This document shows, in pieces, positions 11,480-22,704 of a DNA stretch of 64,000 nucleotides. This DNA comes from Gigaspora margarita (Eukaryota; Glomeromycota; Glomeromycetes; Diversisporales; Gigasporaceae), in NCBI GenBank assembly GCA_009809945.1, contig WTPW01000595.1, positions 97,096-161,095 of the forward strand, in the 5' to 3' direction. Position numbers and translations under genes: made by a program. Numbering within the stretch: the first letter of the stretch is position 1; each line of letters starts with the position of its first letter. A model generated the notes under the pieces. The model saw only the letters and a list, made by a program, of their open reading frames with translations, searched no databases and was not told the DNA's origin.

Positions 11480-12704
11480 AGCATAGCGAACTTTTATTGT
11501 GATTGGTTAGGTTTTGTAGATCATTTCGTGATTTTATTTGCCGATCGACCAATCAAATTATGAGACGATCGTAGTATAACGAAGACAACATTGGTCTTTA
11601 AACTTTATTTACACATCATTATATACACAAAAAATACCCTTTATAATCCTATAAAGAAGAAATAGAGCTTTATTATCTGTTATTGTAAAATCAATGAATT
11701 TTATCTATTCAATTAATAAACACCAATTCTATTCATTTTTTCGTACGTTTTCATTAAATTCCGCGGATGATACTACCTCAATTTAAAATATAAACCCTAC
11801 TAAAATTCACTTATACACTTTTACCAACAATATTAACCTAAATCCTAACTTAATTTTTTTTTNTTTTTTTTTAAAAAAAAAAAAAGCTAAAAAAATGCAC
11901 CTTAAAAAAATTAAAAAAAAAATCGCACATAAAGAACTACATTTCAACATTATCCAACTTTAACATTATCCGTGACATTAAATTGCTAATAACTACTCAC
12001 TATTGAAGTCACCTATCATGAAAATTCCATTAAAACTTCGTACTGTCATTCAGTATTGAACGTGAAAAGAAAAATATTAATAAAGATAAAAAAAAATACA
12101 GTAAAATAAAAGTTTTAAAAATAAAATAGTAAAAGTATAGAAAAGAACAAACATACCATCTAACCTATTGTTTATAAATTATAAACGTCTTGGTGAAATT
12201 ATACAGTCAATAACGAACCTCTTTAACGAACTTTGGATATAACGACCTCAAAATTTTAAAATTTCATAACAGTTTAGTTTTTTGATCTAAAAAGAATCTT
12301 GATTTCTTAAGAAAACTTAGTAATTTTCTATTACAACCTTTTTTTCTTCTAGAACTGTCAGCTGTTATAGAAAGAGTGACCATATAAAAAAAGAAAATAT
12401 CAAAAAAAAAGAAAAAAAAGTTTAAATCGCATAGTTTAAAGATTACAAACTAAATATAGAAAGTTTTAGAATACTCAAAAGTAACTCTCATCTAACTTCT
12501 GAATTATTTTACCAATCACTGAATTATTTTGATGACTTGTAGAGCAGAAGCTATAGTTTCTAAATTTTTATACTATAACTCTGCGAATTCGCATTTGTGG
12601 CTGCGAATTCAATTCTCGTGACAGAAAATCGTTACTTTAATATGACTTTAGTATGACGAAATGATCTACAAAATCAGCCAATCACAATAAAAGTTCGCTA
12701 TGCT
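11480..12704. mobile_element. non-autonomous Mutator-type element with 9-bp TSD
   Basis: The ends are long inverted repeats: AGCATAGCGAACTTTTATTG at 11480-11499, continuing TGATTGG and TTTTGTAGATCATTTCGT, matched in reverse at 12653-12704. Directly outside lies the perfect 9-bp duplication GTCGAGTGC (11471-11479 and 12705-12713). A 9-bp TSD with long TIRs is the hallmark of Mutator-like elements. The 1225-bp element carries no transposase; the interior is AT-rich with a single ambiguous base at 11863 and a possible pogo-end fragment near 12205 (CAGTCAATAACGAACCTCTT). It sits in the ISGDGRNVG-family pseudogene. Confidence 0.9.
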
Positions 12705-12973
12705 GTCGAGTGCTAGATATTTAATATACAAAGGATTACTATCTTGAGAACATATTGCCATATATAATTTAATAAATTTGTTTTATAAAGACCGAAGTAG
12801 TTTAGCTCGACTTGGTCGAAAAAGAGTAGTTAAATTAAAGTACTGTAATACTATAATTTTTTCATTACCAGTCAATGATGTGTGTTTCCACATTGTAGAT
12901 TCTTCCCAAAAGTGGAATTTAATTTTAAGTCGCTCTATCTCATTTACCATAATTTGACGGCTAGTATCATTAA

Positions 12974-13477
12974 TTCGTGATCCGTGTGAAATTAACATAG
13001 TAAATCGTGGGGAAATTTACTATTGTTTTTTTGCCTTTTTTGGAATCTGGAGTTTCCCAAAGGGTAATCCAATTTTCTACTAAGTAAACATCTCTTTTAC
13101 ATTAAGTAAAAGTTGAATAGGAGAAAATTCTGGTCATAATGGCAGTTAAATCATCAAAATTAGCCTAGTGGATCACGAGATATGAGCATTTTTGTTTTTG
13201 TGACTATATGATGCAAACAAAAAAAATAAACATATAATCGCAAGGCAAATATGCTCATATCTCACAATCTGTTGGGCCGATTTTAATGATTTAATTGCCA
13301 TTATGACCGGAATTTTCTCCTCTACAACTTTTACTTAATGCAAAAGAGATGTTTACTTAGTAGAAAATCAGTTTATCCTTTGGGAAACTCCAGATTCCAA
13401 AAAAAGCAAAAAATATATAGTAAACATATTTCAACTTTTTACTATGCTCGTTCATTAGTTCTTAGGCTGATCACGAA
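12974..13477. mobile_element. near-perfect 504-bp palindrome with TTAA target duplication
   Basis: TTAA at 12970-12973 and 13478-13481 flanks an element that begins TTCGTGATC and ends GATCACGAA. The two halves are inverted copies of each other over most of their length: GGAATCTGGAGTTTCCCAAA pairs with TTTGGGAAACTCCAGATTCC, and CTACTAAGTAAACATCTCTT pairs with AAGAGATGTTTACTTAGTAG, through to a small centre near 13210-13240. It has no coding capacity. TTAA duplication points to a piggyBac- or Kolobok-type transposase acting in trans. A diverged second copy lies at 62937-63445. Confidence 0.9.
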
Positions 13478-14300
13478 TTAAATAAATTCTGTTCCTTAAT
13501 TTCTGATAACATTAAGGACCAGAGCCGATCTTCAATTCGTAGTAATAAGTGCAATTCATCAAATACATAGTTAGATAAAGGAATCATATCAAATAATGGT
13601 GGTTTGATACATATATTAAGGTAATTATTTTTTAAATTATCCATGAACATTGTAATTCTCCAGTCTCGTGCTATATCACCAATTTCCCGTTTAGAACAGG
13701 AACACAAAAAAAATTTGAATTTGCCGCATTCATTCTAAGATAGACGGCGAGAAATTTCCAATCGCTGCTAAAGTATAACTCGAAGTGCCAAAGAATACCT
13801 TCAACCTCTAATTCATTAATTTTAAGATCTCTAAGATCATTAATAAATAGATTAATATAATTTCAAGAGATTCGTATTTTTCAATTTCCGGATATAAAGC
13901 AATAGTATAGTGATAATTAGGTATATGGTGGTACTCTCGATCATTAAGGATCATAAAGGTAATCAACACATGTTTAACTTTCTGACCTACATTCCGACCA
14001 TCGCCAGAAATTCGTAAATGTATTATTGGATCATCGATTAATATTATATTTTAAATAAGGAATTAGATATTTAAGTATTTCTTTACAGTCACGTTGCCCA
14101 TCAGTACCTATTGAGTGTCGAACTTTATCAAAATCTATATTATTAACGTTCTATTGCTTTCATATTCATGTCAACAAAATTTATTGGAATTTCTTTGGTC
14201 ATCTTTTGGGTTAAATTATTCCGTTCAGTTATAGTAGTATATTCGCATGGCAGATGATAATTTATTGCAGCTAAACTTCGATATGCATCACGAGAAATAT

Positions 14301-14529
14301 ACCGTAAAATTCGGACATGTGTACCCTGGTATTTACATTACTCAAATCTGTACCCGGGGTACATCTATATGGGGGTACACCGTATAGAGACAATATGTTT
14401 TACTATATCTACCTGTAATATTACATAGTTTGTATAATACCTATATACCCGGGTATAAGTCACCGTCGGGCCTTTCAAACTGGCAAGGGGTACACCGCAC
14501 AGGGGGTACCCATGTCCGAATTTTACGGT
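14301..14529. mobile_element. 229-bp MITE rich in GTACCC, inserted in the pseudogene
   Basis: The terminal inverted repeats read ACCGTAAAATTCGGACATG followed by TGTACCC on the left and GGGTACCCATG plus TCCGAATTTTACGGT on the right. The interior is much more GC-rich than its surroundings and repeats GGGTACA/TACCCGGG phrases. The coding sequence of the ISGDGRNVG-family ORF is cut here (MDLN on one side, ISRDAYRSL on the other). The target duplication is not clear; the superfamily is undetermined. Confidence 0.8.
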
Positions 14530-15280
14530 AATTTAAATCCATTATTTTAATTATATTTAAGATTTCTTTTTTTTTTGTATAAAGTCGTCTGCTTCAAAAC
14601 TAAGATAATAATTTTGCTTATCAACCGTATATTCAAAAGATTTTAATAAAATATTATCTTGTTTATGATAGTTAGATTCGGCATTTTGAATAAATTCATC
14701 CCTAATCATTGCTGTAATGCCTTTTGCACGTCTATGAAGTGTTGATAGGGAATAATTATCTGCAGTTAATTAAATGTTGATTTGCAGGTAATGATAAATA
14801 TGATCTAGTTCGATATTCCCTAATATTTTTAAGCGTTTGAAGCTGCAATCCAAAGAGCAATGATCCAGACAATCGACCTGTTTTATTAATTGCCTTTTCA
14901 TAGTTGCAGCTGTAGTAGCTGATATACATGATTTATTTCACATTCGAAGAAGGCACCAAATCGAATTTGAAATTCTGGTTTTTCATTTCATATACTATCT
15001 TACATTGAACTGTTTGTTGATTTTTACCACGTCCCCAACTGGTTCTTACAGTATAATTATTAGGAATCAGATACTTATTAGGAGATGAGGTATAACAAAG
15101 TTTAAAAGCATTCAGATAAAATCCTTCAGTTTCTATAAAATAATTAAGACTATTGTGTAATATTATTTTTTGTTTCTTTATTAATGATCGTAGGGCTCTC
15201 AGGATAATTTCCAAGTTCAAAAGTTTTAATTTCCAATTATGTTGTTTTATTTGAACGATCTAAGTGGTTTGACATGATTG

Positions 15281-16216
15281 TATTATTAAGCAGTAAAATT
15301 TAAAAAATTAATTTTATTATCGTGTAATACACATCTATCTATAACTTAAGTTACCAAATTTTTTCTATTTGTTAGATGCTTTAATTAATAGAGATACTTG
15401 GGCTTTGATAGAACTGTCTTTGAAAAATGGTTAATTAATAAGTGATTATGATTATTTGAGTTGGAGATTATAATTACAACAATAATTATACATTATTGTT
15501 TTTTTACATTTATTTATATAATTATAAGAACAAAAACACGACAAATTCTACAATGAAATATTTACTATTATAATTTAAAGTAATTTTATTAGTTTATTTA
15601 CAATAGCTTCTAATACAATTATTCCACTAATCATTATTTCGATTTTATTTTTTTAATGAAGATCTACTTGAAGACGTTCTTGAGAACTATATAACTAAGG
15701 TGTTATTTTTCATTAATAAAATCAAATAAAGCCATTTCATTCATAATGGCCCATTGGTTCAAATATTATATATAATAAATAAAGAATCAGATGAATATTT
15801 ATTGTCCAAAAGAATAAGAGTAGCGAATGAAATCTAGAAAATAATTGTTTTTCTACGGCCATAATTACTTATAATACTTGTGACATTTTATTAGAGCAAT
15901 TCAAAAAGACTTTTTTAAGATTAGCAATCTTATATTAAATATTTTTAGTCTATTATTGAAATCGCTACAGCATATTTCTGAATTATATCCAAATGCATAA
16001 TCATTAAAAACTAATTGATATATAAATTTGGAAATCACGATATAATAATTTAAAGTTACAGATAGTAGTAGGACTATAGGGCCCAAAAATTAAAATATCA
16101 TACGTTGTGATCTATTAAAAAATTTTTGACTCTTAATAAATCATTAAATGCTACAATTATCGCCTATTTTTAACTCAATAGTCCTATTACTTCAATATGC
16201 ATTAATGGCTTTTAAA
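15281..16216. other. intergenic, nothing recognised
   Basis: AT-rich DNA between the pseudogene and the first hAT MITE. No frame of convincing content on either strand. Confidence 0.5.
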
Positions 16217-16410
16217 CAGGGCTAAATTGATATATAATAAATTACAGTTATCCAAACCATTATTTTTGATCTATCTAAATTAAAAGCGATACATTAAACA
16301 ATAGTTTAAATAGCTAATAGACTATCGCTATTGTTCTTTAATCACAATAATTATATATCAAGAATGACACTTTGGATGATTAAAATTTACTATATGTCGG
16401 TTTAGCCCTG
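16217..16410. mobile_element. 194-bp hAT-type MITE
   Basis: The ends are CAGGGCTAAATTG and CGGTTTAGCCCTG, inverted and of hAT style. The flanking octamers CTTTTAAA (16209-16216) and TTTTTAAA (16411-16418) match at seven of eight positions, as expected for an ageing 8-bp hAT duplication. Internal inverted phrases (TTATATATCA / TGATATATAA) extend the homology between the arms. Confidence 0.8.
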
Positions 16411-16523
16411 TTTTTAAATAATCAAGTATCGATGGAATAAATATGCAATAAGAACCCCAATAATATATTACAAAAACTTTCAATACTATTTTTTAGACTT
16501 CTGTATTATTATTGGAATTTTTC

Positions 16524-16950
16524 ATATTTATACTAAGATGAACTATTAAAAAATTGCATACTTGCCATATTCGAAAATATTGACTATCCAAAAAAGATGA
16601 CCAAATTTATATTATTAGCAATAATAATGTGTCCTAAATAAGAATAAAAGAACTTAGGCCGTATGTTTTTTCATCATGCTTAAGCATACAGTTTAACCCC
16701 GCAATAGTCATATAAATTCTTGCTCGCATTAGTCACAATCTTGCAATAGGCACATAGAATGTCTGATTTTTTGGCATGTGACTATTGCGGGGTTATACTG
16801 TAATAAGTTAACTACACCGCTTGTATAAAATACAAAAAATTTAATAAAATATACTTTTGTATTAAAGCTTTCTATATTTATATTACAAAATGAACCACTG
16901 AAATAGCATACTGACCTGTATTTAATATGTCCAAAATCCTGTATTATTCC
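16524..16950. repeat. imperfect direct duplication around a MITE
   Basis: About 80 bp near 16525-16610 and 16870-16950 share a run of similar phrases in the same order (ATATTTATACTA/ATATTTATATTA, AGATGAAC/AAATGAAC, GCATACT, TGTCCAAAA-like). The pogo-type MITE at 16689-16800 lies between them. The similarity is visible but weak. Confidence 0.3.
16689..16800. mobile_element. 112-bp pogo/Tc1-type MITE, TA-flanked
   Basis: CAGTTTAACCCCGCAATAGT at the left and ACTATTGCGGGGTTATACTG at the right are inverted repeats with one mismatch in 20. A TA dinucleotide lies on each side (16687-16688 and 16801-16802). CAGT termini with TA duplication are typical of pogo-like Tc1/mariner relatives. The interior is too short to code. 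Confidence 0.9.
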
Positions 16951-17406
16951 AAAGATAATTAGCACTCTTAACAATAAGAATGCGTTCCAAATTTGAGTAA
17001 TAAGAACTTCAAATATATCTTTTTTTAGTGTGTTTTTTAGCTGTTTAGAGTACTAAATTAAATGCAGTAAGTGAATCAATTTTGCTAATACAATACGTTA
17101 AAAGCTTTAATGCAATGAGAAAACTAATTTTACTTGTATAAAATTTTGCTTGATATAAATTTAATATAATGCAAATAATCACTATAACATTAACAGTAAT
17201 CGATTTTTTAAATGATGCAATCAAGGGTTGAATCATACAATTATAAATACTATTTATTAATTATTATATTAATATTCTGTAATATCAAGATTCATTTATT
17301 GATTGCATGATTTAAAAATCGAAAAAATTATATAAAGTTACTTAATTTTCCTTTCCTATCCATTAATCTGGTTATCAATACCATATTCTGAATCTTCCAT
17401 TACTAT

Positions 17407-19020
17407 GTCACAAACACCCTATCTAATTATTGATTCTTCTGATGAGTCTTCTTGTGAAAACGTCCAGAGTTCTCTTCGGAAAATTGAAAAATCCACTCTA
17501 AAGAGCATCAATCACAAAAGAGAAAATTTCCTGTAACCCAAGAATGCTCTGATGAATTTAATGATGATTCTAAAACATCAAGACAAATAAAACGCCCATT
17601 CACTTATAAAGACTTTTTGCAAACTATCAAACCTTCTTTTTATTCAACTATTGAACGTCGCATTGATTCTTTGTTAAGATGGATTGTTACTAGTCAACAA
17701 CCATTTTCAATAGTTGAAGAAAACTCATTTGTAAAATTTGTCTCCAATCTTGATCCATATTACAAAATACCTCACTGTAAAGCACTCTCTACTCGTATAA
17801 GAAATCAATTTGACCTGACAAGAATAAAAGTTAAAGATATCTTAATATCCAATCCAACCACCTTTTCTCGGGCTTACAGCCCATTGGAAATGAGAACCTT
17901 TCTTCTTGACATCATTTCTCTGCCCGATGCCTATACCGTTGGCATAAAAGAACGATTAATTGGTTTCACTAGTAATAGTATTAAAAATCATTTAACATGC
18001 CTAGATTTCTTCCAAAAACATATAAAGTCTAACCCTGAATATATATATTGTGCAGTGCATATTATTGAACTTATAGTTAAAGCATGTCTAGAAGAATATC
18101 TTCATCAAATTCAAAAAGTACGATATAATAAATTCACATTCGGTTTTGGAGGAAATGAAAAGAATTTCCACCATTTTAGAACGTCCATTCCTTCATCTTC
18201 TAATTGATGCTGAAATAAATTGGACATCTACCTACTAAATGCTAGAAAGGCTCAATAAGATTCGTGCTATTACTGATGGCCTATTACAGTCTCGTCCAAC
18301 TTTGAAAAATGATTACTTAGAAACTGATGATTGGACAATTATCGAAGAAATGATACATCTTTTTAAACCATTTAATGAAGAAACTTTGATCCTTTCTGGT
18401 GCTTCACTACCCTCTTCTGGGTCTTTGCGATTAATATTTATAGGCCTTTCAATGCATCATAGTCAGTATATTTTTATTAATGAAGCAGCCAAAAAAATGA
18501 AAGACAAATTAAGGGAACATTGGACTCATCTTTCAAAGTTTCAGCTATATCAGCACTTCTTGACCCATCAACTAAATCCAATATAATCGATGAAGCTGAC
18601 CGTGAAATATCTCTTATTTGATTGAAGGTCTCTTATCCATTATGTGAAAAAGTTAAATCGACAGAAATTACACGAGCTAGAGATACTTTAAATATTATAC
18701 TTTTCGCAAGCTCATACAATCAAGTGAAAGCGGTGAAATCAGAGAAATAAAGCCAGAAATAGATGAATTAACAACCTACCTTTCTCTACCAGATGAACCA
18801 GGAGTAGATCCATGGCATGGTGGAAAGCCAATGCCCAACGTTTTCCTACTGTAGCTCATATTGCAGCAGACTACTTTGCTTTGCAAGCTACAAGTATCCC
18901 TTGCAAGCATATTTTTTCTGTTGCTAAGAAAATAATCGCTCTTGCAGAAAATGGTTTTGAAGAAACAGTCAGAGCTTCATTAAGCCTAAAAAATTGGTTC
19001 GATATTGGGATCATTGAATA
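17407..19020 (+). pseudogene. hAT-superfamily transposase, frameshifted
   Basis: The frames run in order on the plus strand. An N-terminal MSQTPYLIIDSSDESS starts at 17407 and passes by a frameshift near 17495 into the main frame. At 17600-18130 this reads RIDSLLRWIVTSQQPFSIVE then FVSNLDPYYKIPHCKALS, the usual hAT core before the catalytic domain. A helix-rich part (18239-18590) includes LFKPFNEETLILSG; a frameshift near 18540 separates it from SALLDPSTKSNII. The C-terminal hAT dimerisation region is well kept at 18812-19018 (WWKANAQRFP, ADYFALQATSIP, VRASLSLKNWF). No BED finger or terminal inverted repeats are seen. Several frameshifts and stops make it non-functional. It resembles the RICESLEEPER/BED type of hAT proteins. 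Confidence 0.85.
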
Positions 19021-19612
19021 AAAAATTATATATTTTACTTACACCGCTTCGTTTTATAAGGTTTATCATTTTATATAACATAAATATAACATTAATATAA
19101 CATATGTTTGGTTGTATCACAAAAAAAATTATTTTAATTAATAAAGTATTGTCTAGAGAAATTAGAGTCCTTTTTTTTTCTAATCTTTAAATATTGCAGA
19201 TCTTAACGTTAATACAATATCACCTGCATGTCAAACGACTTGACCCTCTATGAAAATTTACTGCATATCCCCGCATATTGACACAAATTAGCCTATATGC
19301 ATATGCATTACAGTGTTCGTAACCGTAACCGTTATTATCAAATTAAATCTGTACTCCTTGCATTACAAGCACATTGCAGCATTGATCTAACGGTTATTTG
19401 TTACACTTAATACCTTTGAAACAGTCGAATCAAATTACGCACCAAATTAATTTAAACCCCGGTTTTTTTGTTGATCTTTAACAGTATTTAATTTTAAATT
19501 CGAATTCTGTAACTATTTTTAAATTGTTTGTGCTAAACAATTTATTATTTGTTACTAACTTTTTTTGTTTCAGGACCATATATATTCTATCTTTTGTTTA
19601 TTCTTTATTATG

Positions 19613-19622
19613 TATAAAAAGG
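19613..19622 (+). promoter_or_regulatory. TATA box of the S41 peptidase gene
   Basis: TATAAAAAGG lies 56 bp before the ATG at 19678. The identical decamer precedes the small secreted peptide gene at 45658-46029, which supports a real core-promoter role. Confidence 0.65.
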
Positions 19623-19677
19623 CTAAAACCATCGTAAGAATTAAAATTTTTAAAACTTTTTTGCAAAAAGTTAAATC

Positions 19678-22600
19678 ATGAATAACTTATTTAAAGTCCG
19701 TATTTTCATTTATTTAGTACTAATACTTACCATCTCTGGAACTTTTACAGTTGCTATTCCTCTTAGAAAGAGGGATCAACTAGATGGATGTGCTAATATT
19801 CATGCAAGTTTTGCAGCATCATTAAGTGGAAATACGACTTTAAATATAATATATGAGGACGTTAAAAATTGTTACATGAGCTTTCCTTTTGATCTTCAGC
19901 GGGCTACTGAAGTATGTTAGTTTAAAAAATTTAAATATCTTTATGACTTTTGCAAATCGCAAGTTTATTAAAAATATATACATATTTTCTATTCCATTAA
20001 CAGGTAATTGAATCACTTAAAGGAATATATGAAACTTTTTATGTATTTAATGATAAAGCTAGGGAACCTACAGTGAAAGGTTTTGACTACAGACCTATAA
20101 ACTTATCTGCTGAACTTGACGCACTACTAAATAAGANTTATACAACCGATTTTGAATTTTTNGTAAGTTANATTATTCTCTCAAAATACTTTAATGTATT
20201 AATATATATATNTATGCGTGTAATTTAATTNATAAATTNTATCGATTCTAATATAATAACAGTCCGATATATCTCNAATTTACATTGATCTTAAAGACGG
20301 TCATACTAGTTTTAGTCCTTCTTGCTATAGTGCATTTTTCTTTTTCCAAGAAATCTTTCTCTATTCAACAGTCGATCGTAAAGGGAAACAGGTAAAATAA
20401 TAAATACTTTTATTTATTCCCTGTAAGAAAATTGTACCGGATAGGCACGGAAATCCACGTTAATGCGCGTGAGCTTGTGGCACGGATTGAGGACCGGATT
20501 TGTATATATGTGGGACCGTTTGCCCGTGCAATTTCGGACCGTAATTGGACCGGTTTTGCAGCACTTTACTAATCTAAAATCCACGGATTTTAAGAACGTT
20601 TTGGGCCGTTTGCACGTGCATTTTGGACTGTAATTGGACCGGGTTTTGTGCCACTTTACGTGCTATTACGAAATACGTGCTATTATGTGAAACGGTTCTA
20701 TACGTGTCATTTCGAATACGTGCCAACACTACTCACGTGCTAATACGTGTCATTCCCGGCATGAAATACGTGCATATGCGTGTCACTACGAGACGCGCCA
20801 TTATATATATCGTGTATGAACGTGCCACCGTGGACGTGCTATTCCGAACATTCCCGACGCCAACACGTGCCACACCCCGGTCACATTTCTTACAGGGATT
20901 ATAAATATAAATAAATAAAACAGGGTGAAATTCGCTATGTAGAGTGAAATCTGAGTTTTAGTTAGGGGTTAGGGTGAAATTCGAGTTTAGCTATGTTTTT
21001 TATTATACAAAAGCCCCTCATGTGATCTACATAGTAGATTTCACTCTGCATAGCGGAATTTTACTAGCTGGTGACTCAGGTTTCACCCTGTCGTAATATA
21101 ATTATAAATATAATTATAAATTGATTATAAATAATAATAAATTAATTATAAATAATTAATTATTTATTCTTAACAATAGGTTATAAAAATACTTCAAGAT
21201 GACATAGATCCCTCAAACAATCAATGTGAAGTTATTACTATTGATGGCACTCCTGCTTTAAAAGAAATTACTAATTTTGCCAAAAATAAAGTTAAAAATT
21301 CTCGTGACCTTGGTGTGAGATTTAATATGGCATTATCATCTCTTGCGTTTTCAGGTGGTTCATTTGCCATAAATCCAAACTTTGTAAGTTCAAGCCTATT
21401 TACCAGACGTGTAATTTTACCAGAGTCAGATAATATTACCTATGAACTTAAATGCAATAATAGTCAAACTAAAACTTTAGTAAGACCTTGGATTATAATT
21501 AATAATTCTTTTAATACTTTAAATTTTACCGATTCTAAAAGCTATTTTGAGTCAATATGTCTTGTGCAAAAAACTCAAAATACTCAACAACCTAATGTTC
21601 CTCAGTCACAAAATTCGGAAGTGCCTATAAGTTTAAGTACTAAAACTGTTAATGTAGAGTTTCCTGATGGTAAACAAACTGATAATCTTGATGATTTTAC
21701 CATATTTTATCAATTTAACAATACTGGTGTCGTGTTGATACCAACTTTCTTGCCATCAACTTACGCACTTGATCAGAATAAATTTCATACTGAACTTGTA
21801 GCTGCATTTAATAATTTTTCTGCATCCGGAGTAAAAAAAGTTTGTAATTTATTTTTATTATAAAATTTTATGATAAATTTTATGTTAAAAATGTATTAAA
21901 ATTTTTAATATATATTCTTTTTTTTAATAATCATAGGTTGTTCTAGATTTTACCAATAATGGAGGTGGATTCATACCACTTTCACAGTTCTTTAATGAAA
22001 TTTTTTTACGTCAAAAAAATTTTACATTCCCACGTGATATCAAGATTAATGATGTTATGACATTCCTTATTAAAGAAGCTGATAAAGAAGGACAAGGTGT
22101 TAATACATTAAGTTTTTCTCCTAATCAAGAACAGTCGATAGTCACCGGTCAACCATTTCAAAACGCTGATGAATTTATTGGTGACAATGAATACACAAGA
22201 GGTGGTGCAAATGTAAATTTCACCAATCTATTTGTTGATATATTAAATGATTCTCCTATAAATGGTTGGAAATCTCCATGGACTAATAAGGACATTATTG
22301 TACTTACTAATGGTGCTTGTGTATCTTCTTGCGCTCAGACTGTTCAATATCTATCAGAACAGGCTAAAATTGCTACTGTTTCTGTTGGTGGTTTTTATAA
22401 GCATAGTTTGTCTTACTCTTCATTCCCTGGTGGAAATGTTGTAACTATAAGTCCCTTCTATTCTCAAATCAATAATATAACAAGTAATACTACCGATCCC
22501 CCTCCTCAAATACCAAAAAATATCGCCGATGATATTTCAATGTTTTCCTTTACAGCAACTTATAGTAAAACTTATAGTTTAAAATTCCCTGATATGATAA

Positions 22601-22704
22601 ATGAATTTATGTTTCGACCTGCTGACCATAGATTATACTATGATGATGAAAGTATTATTAATCCTAGTAAATTATGGTTAGAAGCTGTGAAATTTATTTC
22701 TTAA
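19678..22704 (+). CDS. secreted S41-family (CPAF-like) serine peptidase
   Basis: Five exons, all junctions in phase 0: 19678-19911, 20004-20162, 20263-20391, 21180-21839 and 21937-22704, giving about 649 aa. Introns are GT-AG (GTATGT, GTAAGT, GTAAAA, GTTTGT donors). Residues 1-26 form a signal peptide (FIYLVLILTISGTFTVA) followed by a Lys-Arg site, so the product is probably secreted. LKDGHTSF at about residue 145 matches the catalytic-histidine motif of CPAF-like S41 peptidases; VVLDFTNNGGG and TNGACVSSCAQ (nucleophile Ser near 524) mark the S41 catalytic domain. Known S41 enzymes cleave proteins with a Ser base/Lys or Ser-His arrangement; the substrate here is unknown. Ambiguous bases occur in exon 2, exon 3 and intron 2. 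Intron 3 is enlarged to 788 bp by two mobile elements. The family is expanded in Rhizophagus (from memory). Confidence 0.88.
20419..20897. mobile_element. GC-rich intronic element with ACGTGC repeats
   Basis: The ends CCCTGTAAGAAA and TTTCTTACAGGG are perfect 12-bp inverted repeats; ATT on both outer sides may be a 3-bp duplication. The interior is far richer in G+C and CpG than the window and repeats CACGTGC/ACGTGCTATTACG-like units more than ten times, along with GGACCG. It lies in intron 3 of the S41 peptidase gene and adds most of that intron's length. The superfamily is not assigned. An open frame inside (20623-20904) comes from the repeat and is not a gene. Confidence 0.8.
20921..21092. 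mobile_element. 172-bp MITE, second insertion in the same intron
   Basis: CAGGGTGAAATTCG opens and GGTTTCACCCTG closes the element; inside, CGCTATGTAGAGTGAAATC pairs with GATTTCACTCTGCATAGCG, so the arms pair over about 40 bp. CAGGG ends suggest hAT, but no 8-bp duplication is visible. Confidence 0.75.

Larger units (their letters stand above)
11150..15278 (-). pseudogene. multicopy Rhizophagus ORF (ISGDGRNVG family), split by three insertions
   Basis: Read on the minus strand, coding pieces occur in order from 15278 down to about 11150: an N-terminal part (14933-15220), a helical part with YSLSTLHRRAKGI, then ISRDAYRSLAAINYHLP, LRISGDGRNVGQKVKHVLIT (near 14020), a cysteine part ending CSCSKREIGD, PLFDMIPLSNYVFDELHLLL (13530-13610), then FRPSRAKLLRSL near 12790 and finally GLYLPSHVTPYIHFLVFHGW near 11400. 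I recognise this as one large ORF family with many copies in Rhizophagus; I know no assigned function, and it may derive from a transposon. Several frameshifts and in-frame stops are present, and three mobile elements (11480-12704, 12974-13477, 14301-14529) interrupt it. Codons on either side of each insertion rejoin once the element and its target duplication are removed. Confidence 0.75.

Noticed and set aside
14341-14520. GC-rich stretch as a promoter or CpG island
   Set aside because: It coincides exactly with a MITE bounded by inverted repeats inside a pseudogene.
19311-19408. Inverted ACCGTTA / TAACGGT words near the S41 promoter as a MITE
   Set aside because: Arms are short and imperfect and there is no target duplication.
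20623-20904. 93-residue plus-strand frame
   Set aside because: It lies inside the GC-rich intronic element and its Val/Arg-rich repeats come from the ACGTGC units.
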